Program-made: the position numbers and the translations under genes
NCBI RefSeq assembly: GCF_047663525.1
Contig: NC_092602.1
Span: 11,281,501 to 11,345,500, forward strand
Source of the DNA: Anas platyrhynchos
Taxonomy: Eukaryota > Chordata > Aves > Anseriformes > Anatidae
DNA: 64,000 nucleotides
Direction of reading: 5' to 3'
In this document: positions 45,501 to 60,500 of the stretch, piece by piece
How the letters are laid out: each line of letters starts with the position of its first letter
Position numbering within the stretch: position 1 is the stretch's first letter
Notes under the pieces: model-generated
What the model saw: only the letters and a program-made list of their open reading frames with translations
Databases searched by the model: none
Told to the model about the DNA's origin: nothing

Positions 45501-48500
45501 CCAGTTCTTTTCCAGATGTGCTACACATCTGGTTTCAATCCCAGCTGCCAGATGTGGAGGTTATTTTAGTTACACTTTAATGGGATATTTAGGTCCAGGT
45601 AGGTTTTGCTTTATATGTCGCTATAAGGCACTGTATATGCACACAAGACTGTCTTTCTATCCCAACAACCTAAGCCAGTCAAGACAAATAAGGCACCTTC
45701 AAAGAACCTGAAAGTTTTGCTGGCAAGAAGCTCAGTGTCTATTAATCTCTCCACTGTTTGTGAAAGTACTTTTTGCTTCAGAAAAAGAAAAATGATAGGT
45801 CTTTCCTATTTTCTTTAGATCTTGATTAATTGCTGTAGCTGCTTCCTATTGTGTTTACAATATACCTTGGCAGATAGGTACTGTGCAAGGAGCTTGGATG
45901 TTTGGCCCTTTTGGAGAGTAGCTATATTCTTATATCTTGATGCAGTAGCATTGTTTCTCCCTAACTTGTGCCTGTGTGCTTAAAAATTAAAACTCAGCCA
46001 CAGTACCCTGTTCTGATCTTCAGAAGATGCTCTTGCTTTGAATTATTATTTTTGTTTTATACAGAAGAGCTGTAGGACATCGTATTTTAATAAAGATATG
46101 GTTTCAGGATTTCTATAAATAGCTTTTTTTTTTTTCTCTTTCTCTTTTTCTTTTTTTTTTTTTTAAATGTCTGGAAGTAAACTGTGTTTTACAACCTGCA
46201 CTCAGGGAAGGCATGAGAATTGTTTTGTTTTATTGCACTGTTCATTTTAGTACACAGAAGTCTGAAACACTATGTGAGTCTAAGAAATATCTATTTTATT
46301 TCTTTTTCTTTTTGTCTTTATTTCTTTCTATTAATTGGTACATAAAGCTGGCTTGCATTGAACTTATTTACCAAATTTCTGTCTCATTTCCAGGTCAGTT
46401 CAATGAATGATCCTATTTAGTTCTTTTTCCTGTTTAAAATATTTCCTACTGAGTCCAAAGCAGTGCCCTTAAAACATAATTGATTTGGGTCATTGAACCT
46501 TTATTTTTCATGCATGTTAGTTTGCATCCCGCCACTGGTCTGACTGGTATTTCAGTTAGAAAAATGCAGGCAGATTTCTCCTAGAGGCTAAAGTTCATGT
46601 GGTGTCTCTGGCAAAATAAGATTCTGGAGTATGTATCCCTGGAACTAGGCAATCATTTGTAACTTTTTTTTTTTTTTTTAATAAATCTTCCGTCTGGCCA
46701 GAATGTCATAAATCTGGCTCTCTTGTTAACTTCACACTAAGCAGCAATAATGTCCACAGTGTTTCAGTCCTGATAATTCTAATTACTGAAGCACTGGAGA
46801 AGCTGAAAGCTGAGAAGATGGATGAGGCTGGCCTCGAGTCCTGCACAGCACATGGGACTCTCTCTTTGTAGAGCTGAACCATAGTTCTCCTGTTTGCCAA
46901 AGCCAGAGATGGAAGAAGCAGCCAAGGTAAGAGAAGTAAGCCAGTGGCAGCAGCTTGCTGGAATGATGTGAGTAATATTTATGCTGAAGGAGGTAAAAGT
47001 GTTCTGTACCACTAGAGATGCAAGCCATCTCCTAGATGAAAACACTGAAATCATTTTTGTTCCTTTAATATCTAAGTAGCTTGAAGCAAACAATCCTGTT
47101 GCACTGGTTTAAAAAGACCCAGCAAACAAACTTTCCTGTAGTAACCAGCAAACAATTACTCTCCCCCTTCATTTGTTTCTTTGCATGACAGACCAGGAAT
47201 GGTGGTAAAGTGTTCCTCCGTCTGTCTCTTTCTTCCTGCCTCCCCTTCTTAAAAGAATGTGTGGCATGTTTGGTACCAGAGAGTGCCTACACAGCAGTAT
47301 GTAGCTAGCTAGACTAAGGCTGGTGTAGCAGCTCTTCCCTTTCCATGCTATTATTATTCCTACAAGGTCAGTCTATGCACAGACATCTCAGGTCTATCAA
47401 TATCCAGCTTGATGGTTAGATATAGAAGACAACACCAGCCAAGTTTTAAGATATTTTAGGCCCTTCCTTGAGTATGAGAATTGCTAAATGTAAAAAATAA
47501 TCCTCTTCTACTTCTACAAATCCATGGCAGGAAGACAGTGGAGTCGGGACAGGATCTTGCATTAATATGGAGAATGATTGTACAGCAGTTGAGAAGAGCC
47601 TTGCTGGCAGCCTTAGTCCTTGGACTCAATGTAAGAATGGTATAATTCCTCTTAAAAAGCCCTCAGCAGAAAATGGCCTTATGCTTCACTTCAGATAGCC
47701 TTGCTTCTGATCAGGAAAAAGAGGTCCCAATTTTGAGAGGAGAAAAGGCTGATTTGCCTTTATTTCCTTTCTAGAATTCTTGGGGCCCTACTGAAAGCCA
47801 CAGAAGTCATCTTGGACTTCGGGAGGATTTAAATCAGGCCATAAGTACTGCTGATTTGGATTAGTAATGATGTACATTGAGGACAACATCTGTATTTGGG
47901 TTTGGGTGGAGTCCTTTAATGGTAGAAGAGTTGGTAATATTTTTACAGCACCTTTCATCAGAGGATTTCAGAGTTTCACAAATATCTAATTACAGAAACT
48001 ATTAAATTAGATGAAATCCTTGGTCCTGGGGGAGTACAGGCAGCACCATTACACTTCAGTATAAAGCAGGGGTGGGTGGTGTTCAAAGTGGCAAAACAAA
48101 AGCAAATTTGCCACATACAAGCCATAACCTGCTGTGCTATCTCATTTTCATCCACTATTCTATTCTTCTAATTTCTTTATATTAGCAGCCAGGTTGCAAC
48201 ATCAAACCACCTCAACAAAATGGGCTGGTGCAAGCCTCCATTCAGAACTACTGTCAGGTCTGAGGAGGGACTTTTGGATCACTGATCTGTTACTGATCTA
48301 TTCCATAATGATCGTGTTTCATTATTGTGTTAAGTAATAGCAGGACTATTAACAAGGGCCAGGTACCAAGGATGTCAGTAAGAAAAGATTCATGAATACA
48401 GGAGATCTGGGATGAAATGCCTCTGAAATCCTAACCTAATCCAAATCCCAGAGAGACGATTGTGCAGCCTTTCCAAAGCGGGTGTGCCTGCTAGAGACCC

Positions 48501-51500
48501 AATCCACTTATTCTGCCTAAATCTAGTCCTCTCCTGGTCTTGGTTAGTAAGTATTCTCCTGTTTTGAGTGACTAGGATTTTATTAAAGGACTGTTTTTTT
48601 CTTCTGCATTTAACTTAAAATATGGAGCCTATACTGTTAGACCCGAGGCCTGAAGCCCAGACTGCCCATCCGCTTATCTTCCTCCCTGTATTATAGATCT
48701 GCATGGGTGGGCAGTTCAGGTGAATCTCAGACTTCGCTATTTGAATACAAGGGCCCCAAGGAGTTTCTCATCAAGACTAACTTTAAATGTGAGCTTAGTA
48801 GGCTGAACACTTTGATTTGCCTCTAAAATCAACAGTAACTTATTCCAGGCTTCCTGGTTGAAACTTGAATGGGGAAGAAGAAAGGATGTCTGCAAAGCAG
48901 ATTTATTTGGAAAAATAAACTGCTCACTGGTTGAGACCCTATAACAACAAACCCAGTGCTTAGGTTTTCCTCTGGCTGCAGTATCTGTTGTACTTTTTTC
49001 TGTGTTCTCCCACACCCTCCCTGCTGTGCCCTCATGGTCTCTCCTTATGCGTAGGCAGTAAAGTAAAATTTACAAGCATCCTGCTCTCTGAAATCCTGGC
49101 AAAGGAGGAGTCTTGGAAATTTCCCTATTCAGAGCATACAAGGGGAGATGAATCCTGAAACAGTGAGGTGAAGAAAGGTGCTGCTGTTTGTATACCATCC
49201 AAAGCCAAGTGTGTGTGTGCGCGTGTTCAGACCATAACAGACTTCTGAACGGCCAGCCTCAGCTGTAGCAAATGCATGCTTAAAAACTTAGCTACAAATA
49301 TTTTTTTACTCCAAGTTTTTTGCATGAAAGGAAGGAGGTTTTTATCTGTTTGCTTATTAAGGATCGCTATCCATGTCTTCTGCATAAGCCCTCTCACCTG
49401 CTAGTGACATTTAGTGAAACATTAAACCAGTTCCTAAAGATTTTCAGCATGCTATTGGCGATATTAGCAGGTTTTAGCTTTCTCATGTGGAATGTTTCCT
49501 TCTCCATATGTTTGTACAATAGGCTTCCATCATGTGGAACATCTGAAGTGTCTGGATGAAACAATAGGGTCATGCAGCTAGAAATCCAAGCACAAGCAGC
49601 TTTTTTTTTTTTTTTTCAAAGCAAGTTTACATGTATGTGTGTGGGTTTTTTTTTGTTTGCTTTTAAAGATCAAAATTTGTTTGCTGGGAAGTGGCCAGCA
49701 AAATTTGCTTGTGATTGTTTTCCAGTTCCTCATTCTCCAGTTTTTGGTACTCTCAAAACAAAACAAAGCATATTTGAGCACCTAAGCTGCATATGGATTT
49801 CATTATTTAAATCTCCCCCAAGTATTTGGGAGGTTTATATATTTAAAGTTAATTTTGGAACACTAGTTCCACAGATTCCTATGAACTCATACATAGCTTG
49901 TTGAATGGACTCTTATATTGAACTCTGCAAGCAAACTTTTACTGCAGTGCTATAGCTTTTGTTTTGTTATAGGTTTCGTCTGGTTACCAAGCAGTTCAGA
50001 CATAATCTGACTGTGTTTTCTACTCTTTAATTTGAGCTGCTTTGGCCTGTTCAGTTTATAGAAAATGAAAACCAGATTGATCTTCTGGAAACTCCTTCAT
50101 CACCCTGTCAGTTCCCACCAACTCTATCGTTTACTGTTAATTTTATCTATGGTGTGTTGTGTACACCTTGTTAATGAGAACCTGCTTTATAAGAAAAAAG
50201 ACCTATGCTGACCTATTAAAGCCCTGAAGCAAACGGCCATAGCATCTTGAACTCTTTATTACACAGCCTTACTTTTATTTACGATGCTCCTCATCATATT
50301 CATGATTATTTGCCTGAGGAAGCACTCTAAATGATGATTTTATTTCTCATTCTAAAGCTTACTTATTTATTTATTGGATATTTGAATAAGAGTATTTTCT
50401 GAAGGAAAACAAAAACAAAACCAAGAACAAGAATGGCAGCTTTGTATGGTTATAGGATCTTACGTGATATGGTATCTTGCATTTCTATTGGAAGATCTCT
50501 GTATGTCTGTTGAGTATCCAGTCACAAGAATTACAGCTTCCACTCAAGGAATAGCCTCAAAAGTCTGCATGGAAAAGCTGGTCGTTGATGTGAATTCTAG
50601 CACTCCCTAGTGGATGTTATCTTACATATCATTTGCTTCCTTAACCATAAAAACTAATGTTGGGATGAGAGCAAGAAAACAACTATCAGACTGCCCTCAT
50701 AATGACATATCTCACTTGCATTTGTTGCATGAATGTAGCATGATAAATCTGAGATACTAATGACAGATTTCTACCTGACATTGTTCTATCTCACAAATGT
50801 AAGAGTTGTAGTTCCCAAGGGAAGACTGTCTAGTCAAATGGGTCTTTCCAAGCACTAGATTTGCATATTTTAAATAGATTTTTCAAATAATTTCATAGAA
50901 AAGCAGTCTGGATATTTTCTTCTTTCAGACTAAGATGAGAAGAAGGACATGAATTTTGCAATGTGGGACTGCAGAGTGAAGAATAAGACCTAGCACTTGG
51001 TTTCTAGTAAGAGTACCTAGATGTAAGAGTACTGATTAAATTAAAAAAATAAGTCAATTAGAAATATTCTATGCCTTGGCCTATGCCCCTTCCAGAGAAT
51101 TTCTGTCTTCAATTCACACTCCTACCAATGCTTTATCTACTTCATAAATGCTTATCCATCTGGCATACAGCAAGTAGAGTTATCAGTGAACAATAGGGTG
51201 CTCCTGTGGTAGTAACTTCAACTTGGGAAATTGTCAAGTAGCAGAAGTACCTATAGTAAAAGTATATATGAAGTAGAAATACCTATATAGAGGTAGCCTT
51301 AAAAAATCTAAAGCAAATAAAGAACTGGCTAAGGAGAGAGAACTTCGCTTAGCCAAACTTACATAGCCGTAACTTGCAAGAGTTCGTGTAGGTGAATCCA
51401 AATTATCTTAATTAAAGAACTGGAAGGGGAGAACTAAAACTTCTGCATATTTTTAATGTTGGGAAAAAAATCAAGAATCATTTTTGTTATCTTTTCTGTA

Positions 51501-54500
51501 TCCTGAAAGTATTCTAGCAGGTTTCACCTAGGAAGTGTTAGAAAACTGAGTTGGCCAGTAAGTCTTTTAAAGTCCCCACGTTAGTTGAGAGGGGAGATAT
51601 TCTTTGAGAGGGCTGTTAAGACCATGAATTTCCCTCTGCAAGAAATGTCTCTGCCTTTTGTGTCTAAAGGGAGGCAAGGACCACAGCTGGGTGATCTTTA
51701 TTCATTGCCTTAAATAGGAGGTCTTCAAGATGTCTGCAGAAACTTCTGCCCATTGTACCTAACTCCAGTGAAGGCTGGCATCTCCGGCCTAATAAGGATA
51801 AACTGCTTTTGCTTCTCACCTGAAAACCTCTCAAAAGAAGGAGAGCATCAACTTGACTTTTCTCTGGTTGCTCTGAAAGCAAGTACAAAATGTCAAGTTA
51901 CAATATATGCACAGACTGCGTATACTGCTGATCATGCTATGGAAAGCTGCACTGTTCCATGGGTGATTGTTCAGAAAACAGCCCTTGTTTGTGTCTCTGT
52001 GAACAAGCATTTTTTTGTAAGCAGAAAAAGGCCTTGCATCTCTGGAGTTAAATGAGGAGGTCTGTTGTTCTCCACAGAAACTGGAGTGTGTTGCTGTGTC
52101 TGGTGGTTGCCTGAGTGCCCGTGTTTTGTTTTTTTTTTTTTTTTTTGATTTTCCTTTTCCCCACCTCCTGTTCTCAGAGAGGATCAAGTAGGAAGGATGG
52201 TGACCTCATGGCACAGTTATGCAATCTGCTGGAGGCCAGGTATCAAAATATGCTGCAGCTGTGAAGCTGGGACCTTGCTGTGGCTGGCGGGCCTGGGCCT
52301 CCTGCCCCTAATGAGATTGCTGACCTTCTCCTGCCACTTCTGCAGCTGCTTTGATTCACAGAGATTTGTTGTGGCAATGGCCTGCCTAAAGGTTTGGCAT
52401 GCTGCTGTAGGAAATGCTGCATCTACAAGCAGGCACCAGAAGTTGGCCACTCTGACCTAGGAGCAGGTGAGGATGTCCTGAGTCCCATCTTTCTCTTTCC
52501 ATCCTGACAAAGACTAGTTGCCTCTTTCCAAGGCTATGCAAACATTAACATCCTTGCTTTTTTTTTTTTTTTCCCCTCCCCACAGATTGAGGAGAAGGTT
52601 GTCTGTTCTCCTGTGAAATAAAGCAGCACCTTCCAAGCAATCTTTTGCAGATTTTCAGGGCTCAGCTGCAGCAAAGTCACATATGGGAAGAATAAGAGAA
52701 AATAGCATGCCTACAGTCTGAGGTACATTTGGGCCTCCATGTCCTAAGTCTCATTCAGACTTTGCATTTTGCTCTAATTGCTACAGTGAATTCCTGCTTC
52801 CCTCCTCTACTCTTCTAGAAAAAACTTTATTTTCCTTGTCTCCTGCAGCTACAGGCCTTCGTAGTCCCCTCCCCTTCCTACCTGCATGTTGGTAATCTTC
52901 AAATGTCCTGTCAGCCATTAAGAACAGTAGAAAACTTGTTGATAGGCATGAAAACAGGGCCCTGTAAAACAGTCTGATATGTGCCAAGTAGTAATATAAG
53001 ATGAGTTGGGTTCTTTCCTGGAAATGGGATTTGCAGAGTGGAAATGTCACATCCATAATCACAATCATGTGGTGGAACTGCTGTTACCCACTACTGAAAT
53101 AACAGAGCATCTGTTAAAAAATGTAGTTTTGATTTTGCTTAAATCCAGCAGGTTGCACTCACTTCAAGAAATATTAGACCCTTGTTTAAAAACAGGAGTG
53201 CAACTGCTCTGTATTAAATGTATTAAAAGCAAATGTATGCTCAGCCTGGATTTGGGGTCCTACAATTGAGGCCTGTTCAATGCTCATTTACGTGAATTTC
53301 CTCAGGGCACAAGGCAAGAATACAGACTATGTGTGCTGGTGTATGGATTGGTGTCAGGATACAGCTACTGGGAGGGAGAGAAGATGACCCCTCAGCAGAC
53401 AGAATACACTCCAAATTGAGAACTCTTTGAGGGATCATTCTAAAAAAAAAAAGTCACTGTTGAGGACTGGAAAAAGGAGACAGGGACAACTCTCTCATTA
53501 TATTCAAGCAAGCTACCAGCAATTTTTTTATGCTCTGTCAATCCCATGTCCTGATCTACTGCTGCTAGGCATGCTATTTCCAAGCATCCAGAGATGCTTG
53601 AAGAGTTGCCATAATACAGGACGAGAGATTTTCCTTTTGCTGCTGTCTCATGCTTTGAACAGCAAAGGCAATTTGGCAGAGGGGAAAATGGTGATTCCAA
53701 GGCAGTTCCAGGAACTCCTGTACTGCCAGGTGGAAAAATAAGTTGAGGTGCTGCTGTTGTATCTAGTTCATTCTAATGAAAGAAAATAAGCCTTTAATGA
53801 TGAGCTGAAAATACAAAATTAAGTAGAGTGCTAATTTTATAAAACCTCCAATTAACTTTGTCCTCCACTTGGAAACAGATTTATAGATTTATAACATCTT
53901 TGATCTCTAGATCAGTCAGCTAGTGAAGTAAATGTGGTCACTTATAAAACTTCAGTCTGTTAGTTTAAGATCTTACTCTTGGGATAGTCTTTCCTTAGAT
54001 CCTGTATTTGATGAGCATCCAAAAAGCTCAGACTTCTGTAACTTGGAAATACTGTGAGAGGAGAACTTGGTCCTTCCTCTGGGAACCACAAGAATTGTAT
54101 TTCTGGTAGCTTTGCAGCTAGTTCCTTCCAACCACGTCAGCAAATAAATACTTGTCCATATTTTGTTCCCCCGCCCTTAAGCTAGGAGTGGGGAATGATC
54201 TCTTTCCCTTTTTTTTTCTTTCTTTTTTTTTTTTTCCTTCTCCTTTTTAAAGCCCTAAGTTCAATCATTTTCTTTCTGCTCTGGATGAAAGTTCAGGCCA
54301 CTTCCTATTTCATTCCGGGTGGTTGGCTCTGTTCAAGTATCCAAGTGATCTTTAACTCAGAATGAACCTCTTGTGCTTGGAGGGGCAAGTAACTGAGATA
54401 CCATACCTAGCTCTGCATGTTAAGAGCAATTGCAAAGATTGGTTGAGCCAGTGTTTTAAAGAGGTCCCTGGGGCAGAATAAAATGTGAAAGAACTGATGA

Positions 54501-57500
54501 GGTAGTCTAAAAACATTGCCAACTCTTTGAAAGAAACACACATGTACACACATGTGTGCACACTGTATGTTTTTAATTTTGAAGGGGTGATGGATCCTAA
54601 ATAAAGCTTCCTGGATTTTCACCCCACCAATACTATGGTGAGTTCAGATGGCTAAATTTAGTTATCTAGACTGAACAGTCTTGTATTCTAAGACCGTGTC
54701 CATTTCTGTCCAAAATCTAATTGCGTATCTCTATGTTTGGTGTACAGTCAGCTGTAGGCTGACAACATAAGGCTACTAAGCAGCCTTAGCGGGGGGAGCT
54801 AGAGGACTCTGTTTTATAAAAGCAAAAAATCTACCTGGAGAAAGGTTCTCTTTTTACTCTCCCCCCAAAAACAAACAAACGAGCAAACAAAAACCAACCA
54901 ACCAAACAAAAAAAACACAATCAGTTATGTATCATCTACTTAGTGGGTATACTTTACAGAAAAGGACAAAACATAAAAGAATCTTGTGGTCACAAGCACA
55001 GGATCATAACCATGCATTTTGACTTCAGAGTGATCTTCTTTAAGGGCCTAAGGTCTGCATAAACAAGTTCTATCCTCATCTTCACTCATTACTCTAATAT
55101 TAATTTTTTCTAGTACAGCCTTCAAGCAAAGACCTAAAAGCCCTTTAACTTGGATAAGGAGATAATACACGTCTGTTCTTGAAGACACTAATAAATGCGG
55201 CAGCTCTTAAAAGTTCAGTCAGCTTGAAATGTAGTTGATTATTCCTTCTCTGGCATTTCTAAAAAGAAGTGAAAGTGACATTTTTAAGTATGCCTAAAAC
55301 TGGAAATACATGTGAGAAATACACAGAAGCTGAGATGTGCATAATGCATGAATGAGGGAGAAGTGGGTTATGATCTTCTCCCCACACACCTGAAACTGGG
55401 TATCTCTATCAAGTGTGCATCCTTGCCCTTGAGGATGTCTTAGAAATTTAGTGGTTCCACTGTATTTCTCCAGTTTGGTCTGCTGAGGCTTTCACTCTGA
55501 CTCTGTGTACGCACCAAGATAACTTGATATTTCTTGGGTATGTTGTAAAAGAAAAACTACACTAGACAGGTCTCAAGCCAGAGAATCTGAGACTGTGCTC
55601 ACAAATAACAAACATCAAGACAGGACGTCCTCTTTCCCCTTCTTTGAGATAAACACTTCAAAAATAAACAGTCTTTGGGACTATGCAGGCAGGACAGCAT
55701 CCTCCAGGATGCTGTGAACAGCAGCTCCTCATAACCAGCATTAACATGAATGAAGAAAATGTATCACTACTGCACTCAGGGCTTCAATGAAAGCTATGAA
55801 CACAAATCGGCTGAGGGTTTCCCTAACCAGGACCTTGCATCACTTTGTCTCCTCTTCAGCAGGGCATATGTCTTTACAAGCTGAACTGCACGGCCGTGTC
55901 ACCTTCTCCTACCAGCTACATGTAACAGCAGCCTCCCCACATTCTCTCTGGGCTCCCACCACCACCTCATGCCTGAAGCATTCCTCTCTTGGAGGCAGGC
56001 CAGAGAAGCTTGAAAAACTGAGCCCTGCCTGCTTCTAGTGGTTTGTGCAGAGGCTGGTACCCATCACTGAAGAGCTCTTGTGGGCAAGCTGCCATATTCG
56101 TGGCTTCTTGCAAGACCCTCCTGCCTGGTAATCACCTATCCACACTTTAAGATTTCCTCTGGTAAGCCACTGTATTTCATGTATCAGTACATTAACCACT
56201 GCCAATCACACTCCTTTGTATGCTTGAAAACTGCAACCCTTGCTGCCTTCCAAAAAAACTTATTCCTCTGAAGAGGTCCCTTCTGAACCCACGTGAGTTT
56301 GATGTGCCTCTCATCAACACACTCAGGAGCTTATCTTCTGAACAGATTAAAAAAAAAAAAAAAAGGAAAAATAAATCCCCACCCTTTTCATAATTGGTCT
56401 AATTGGGGTAGGCATATATCAACTGTTGCTTTTTAAAAAAACAACCTATCATTTGCAAAGATTAAAAATGTGCCAAATTTTTTGCATGCCTCTGTCAAAA
56501 GCTTGTGAATTTATAACTTGCTGAGGAAGGGAACATCTGCGTCTAATTGATGAAATTCAGCCTTCATAATGGATGATGTAAATGGACTAAACAGTTTTGT
56601 CAGTAATTCAGTCGTGGATTATAAACTCATCAGAAATCCTCCCTCCTCTCTTCCTCCCCCCCCCCAGATCTGTCTTGCATTTGCTGTCCCTTGTGTATTA
56701 TTTTTTTCCTGTTCTCCAAACAAATCTTGAAGGTTTTCAGTCTTCCAAGCCATAATAAATGAAATATTGCCCTATTGCCATGACCTTTCAACCATATTTC
56801 TGGAATGCATGTGTTGCACAAATCCACCGTCCTTAGGTCTGTGGACACAGGGTACCGGTTGGGAGTAAGCTAAATATTGCTGCTGACTGGCAGCCACGTG
56901 TCTTGCAGGCGAACAAAAAACATCTGAGCCTGAACCTGAGGCTCCATGGACATACACAGAGTCTCCAAATGATGACAGATTCAAGTGAAAATGAAGGCAG
57001 GAATATGAACGTCTCTTGAGAGTGGGGGCGAGGGATTTATAAGAAAGCACTTACCCATTCAACACTTCAGTGATTAATCACACAAGATCCACTGAGCTGA
57101 TGGCTGCTACTTTTGGGTGTTAACAAAATCTTCTGGTAGTAGAGGTGGGGCTGTGAATGCTTCCAACTGCCTTCTCAGTATCTGAAAAAAGACAACTAGG
57201 TCAGTTCACATATTTCTCAAAATAAAATCTCAACCCTCAATCACTGCTAATTTAGGAAGTTTGAGCCTATGTGTAATCCTCCTACAGCCAGGAGTACCTT
57301 TCAATAGCAGCAGTTCTGATGCACATTCTGGCTCCAAAACTGGGTACTTCTTTTAAATGAAAAGTTAGGCATTATTTGTTAGTTCTTGGTATACAAATAT
57401 TTAAGAGTGAGCTCAAGAGACGGAGAACAAAGGCATGTCTGCACAGATACTCCAGGAGAGAAGGAAATCACAGAGAAGCCCTGGGCCTGTTCAGCCTGGA

Positions 57501-60500
57501 GAAGAGGAGGCTGAGGGGAGACCTCATCGCAGTCTACAACTTCCTCGTAAGGGGGTGTCGAGAGGCAGGAGACCTTTTCTCCATTAACACCAGCGACAGG
57601 ACCCACGGGAACGGGGTTAAGCTGAGGCAGGGGAAATTTAGGCTTGACATCAGGAGGAAGTTCTTCACAGAGAGGGTGGTTGCACACTGGAACAGGCTCC
57701 CCAGGGAAGTGGTCACTGCACCGAGCCTGACTGAATTTAAGAAGAGATTGGACTGTGCGCTTAGTCACATGGTCTGAACTTTTGGGTAGACCTGTGCGGT
57801 GTCAAGAGTTGGACTTGATGATCCTTAAGGGTCCCTTCCAACTCAGGATATTCTATGATTCTATGATTCTTCCTAGCATAGGAGTAACCCTCTCCCTAAC
57901 AGAAGAAAGGGTATAATCACTGGAAATCAGCTAGTTTTCAGTAAAATCCCCAAAACAACAGTAAATGTATCTGTAATTCCAAAGTAAATTAGGAAATGAA
58001 ACTAAATGTTAGGATTCGTATCCTCCTAAATTGACAAAGTTGTTCTGTTTTTGGCTGGATTTTTTACCATGAATTAACTAATTTAGATCAGAAAAACAAC
58101 AAATTACCTCCTAGAGGAAAGATCTCTAAATTTCTCTTTACCTATTTTGGCATTACATGCTGTGGGACACCTAAAGCATTCACAGAAAATAATATGATCT
58201 GGGTGCATGAATATGGTTTCTTCTCCACTTGAGACTTCAAGCCATAGTCCAGGTGCCTTAAATTAGAAGCCCGTAGTTTATTCCACTATAATTAGTATAA
58301 CCTTTGATTTAAGTGACACTTTTAAAAGTCAAAGATTGGATTTCAATCTGTAGTACGGAAAACAATTTCTACCCACTTTGCTGTTTTGGTCCTTTTTTAT
58401 TGCCACCCTGACACCTACCCTGGAATTACACTGAATATGAAAAGCACCTGCTGGAAAACAAAGTTTATGCCTTGCAGAACAGGTCTGGCTTTTTGTTTTC
58501 ACTTAAGGGCTTTTACCATTCGGCATTGCAATTTTTTTTCTTTCCATTTCAATATGGGACAAAGGGAAGGAGCAAGAGAAAAAAATTGAGTATTTTGATC
58601 TTTGTGGCTTTATATGGACTTCATAAGCTTTGTTTGTTCTACTGCCAAACTTCCTTTGTGTTTAAATAGATAACAGACCAAGACGACAAATCATTTCCAA
58701 TAATAATAATAAAAAAGAAAAACAAACCCCCAAAGCCTTCCCTTTCTTTTCCAATTAATGCTAGTAAACACATGCTCCTAGATGGGGCTTGTGACCTAAG
58801 TACCTCTGCCTTATTATTTCTCCTTTTCAAAAACAATCGCCCAAGGCAGAGAAAGGGCTCTCCGCTCTCCAAATTTATGAAAGAATTTTGAAAAAAGGCT
58901 CTGAGAGCATCTTTAGGAGAAGGTCAATGTAAATATGATATGGGGAAAACAGCCTCATACACCTTTAGAGAACAAGGAAAATGGTAGGTAGCACAACTAT
59001 TTGTGGATTTCTTCCTATTTGGACCGTGAAGACTATTTATGGAGAAAGAAGAAATAACAAATTTCACATGGGACTATCACTGTTACGCAAAATGCATGTT
59101 GATTGCTAGTTTACTAGTGAGAGCTGATATCTGCCATCACTATTTTGAGAGGCTTTGCATTTAAAGGACAATTTACCCAATCAAAACCACCTAGATTTTA
59201 CTGCTTATTGAAGTAAATAAGACAATGTCTTTGAAACAGAAGATGAGTTGGTTGCATGAATCATGCTTAATCGTCACTGCAAGGGCCTTTTTACATTTGA
59301 AAAAATTGTTTTGTAATGAAAATAACACAGAGTTCAAGATACTGTGATGACACAGTTTTTCTTTAGCTTCTTAAGATTTTTAACACACAACAAGCCATTT
59401 AGGATGACACTTTTGTGTGGTGAAAAAATTGTATGTCATCAAGTAATGTATTCAGTAATCAATAACCTGGGAACACCTCTTAGTCAAAAGCAGAAATTGA
59501 TGCTATTATGATCAGTAACAGAAAAAGAGGAATAGAAATTAATTACTCATCTAGATTACATTTCTGCAGAGGTTGATCATTCAATATATACTTGCATGGT
59601 CTTTAAGAATGGCTGTCCATATTAGAGATTAATGTTCTAAATGTGAAAGTAGAAGGTAGACTTTTACAAGCTTAATGAATTTCCACTTCTTGAGGCTATC
59701 TTATACCAGTTGCTAAAGGGGAAGGATAGGACCTTCAGCAGGTCTAGCAGGCTGCATCCTGTATATTGTCTCTGGCAAGATGTAAGCTTATTTGTTTAAT
59801 TTCCCAGGTATATTATTCCTGTGGTGCGGTGGTGGAATCAATGGAAAGAGGCCTGATTTTGTCTCCAGGTTTTCCAAACAACTACTACCCAGGGACGCAC
59901 TGTGTTTGGCAATTTTTCATTCCCATGAGAACCCATCTCATCTTGGAAATTTTTGACTTTGACATTTTTGAAAGCTCTAGCGAAACTCCGCCCCCCTGGG
60001 ATGGTTTTTCAGCCCCTGCTGTAACGGAAAGTAAGGACACATCCCCTCCTCAGGAAAACCCGGACTTCACTCTCCATACCACTGAATCCTCTCTCCAGAC
60101 CTGGATGTCGAAGGTGGCTCAGAATCTGAGCAGCACAGGAGATCAGTCAAAAGAACTTTCTGGTCACCTGGAACAATTTCCAGGAGCTGCCTCAAAGAAA
60201 GATGAAGCCAAACAAGCATCTGAAGAAAACCAGTCTAAACAGATGAAGAAACCCAAAGCGATCACCAAGACCCAAACAGAAGAACTGCCATTCTCTGTGG
60301 CGAGTGGTGCCACGATGCAGAGACAAAATACCAGTGACCGAGAAACAGAGGAAGATTTGAAAGGCAAAACTTTGCTTGCCCGCCTAGCTGCTAGTGAGAG
60401 AGATGAAGTTTTGGGAGAGAGCTGGACTCTCCCCACAACGGTACTGCCAGTGGAAATCTCTTCCAGCCCACAGTCAGCAGTGGATGTCTGTCCCCATGAT

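Larger units (their letters stand above)
42518..59807 (+). other. CUB gene intron 1 (inferred, 17.3 kb)
   Basis: The region is bounded by GTAAAG at 42518 and TTCCCAG at 59801-59807. It contains an A-rich tract (44418-44472), a ten-unit 21-bp array (45093-45322), T-rich tracts (46119-46165, 49602-49616, 52128-52146), a (CAAA)/(CCAA) tract near 54874-54918 and one CR1 (57480-57870). I found no other ORF with protein resemblance, although small exons could be missed. Confidence 0.6.

Noticed and set aside
57376-57777. 133-codon ORF as a host gene
   Set aside because: It is the C-terminal remnant of CR1 ORF2, followed by the CR1 terminal repeat.
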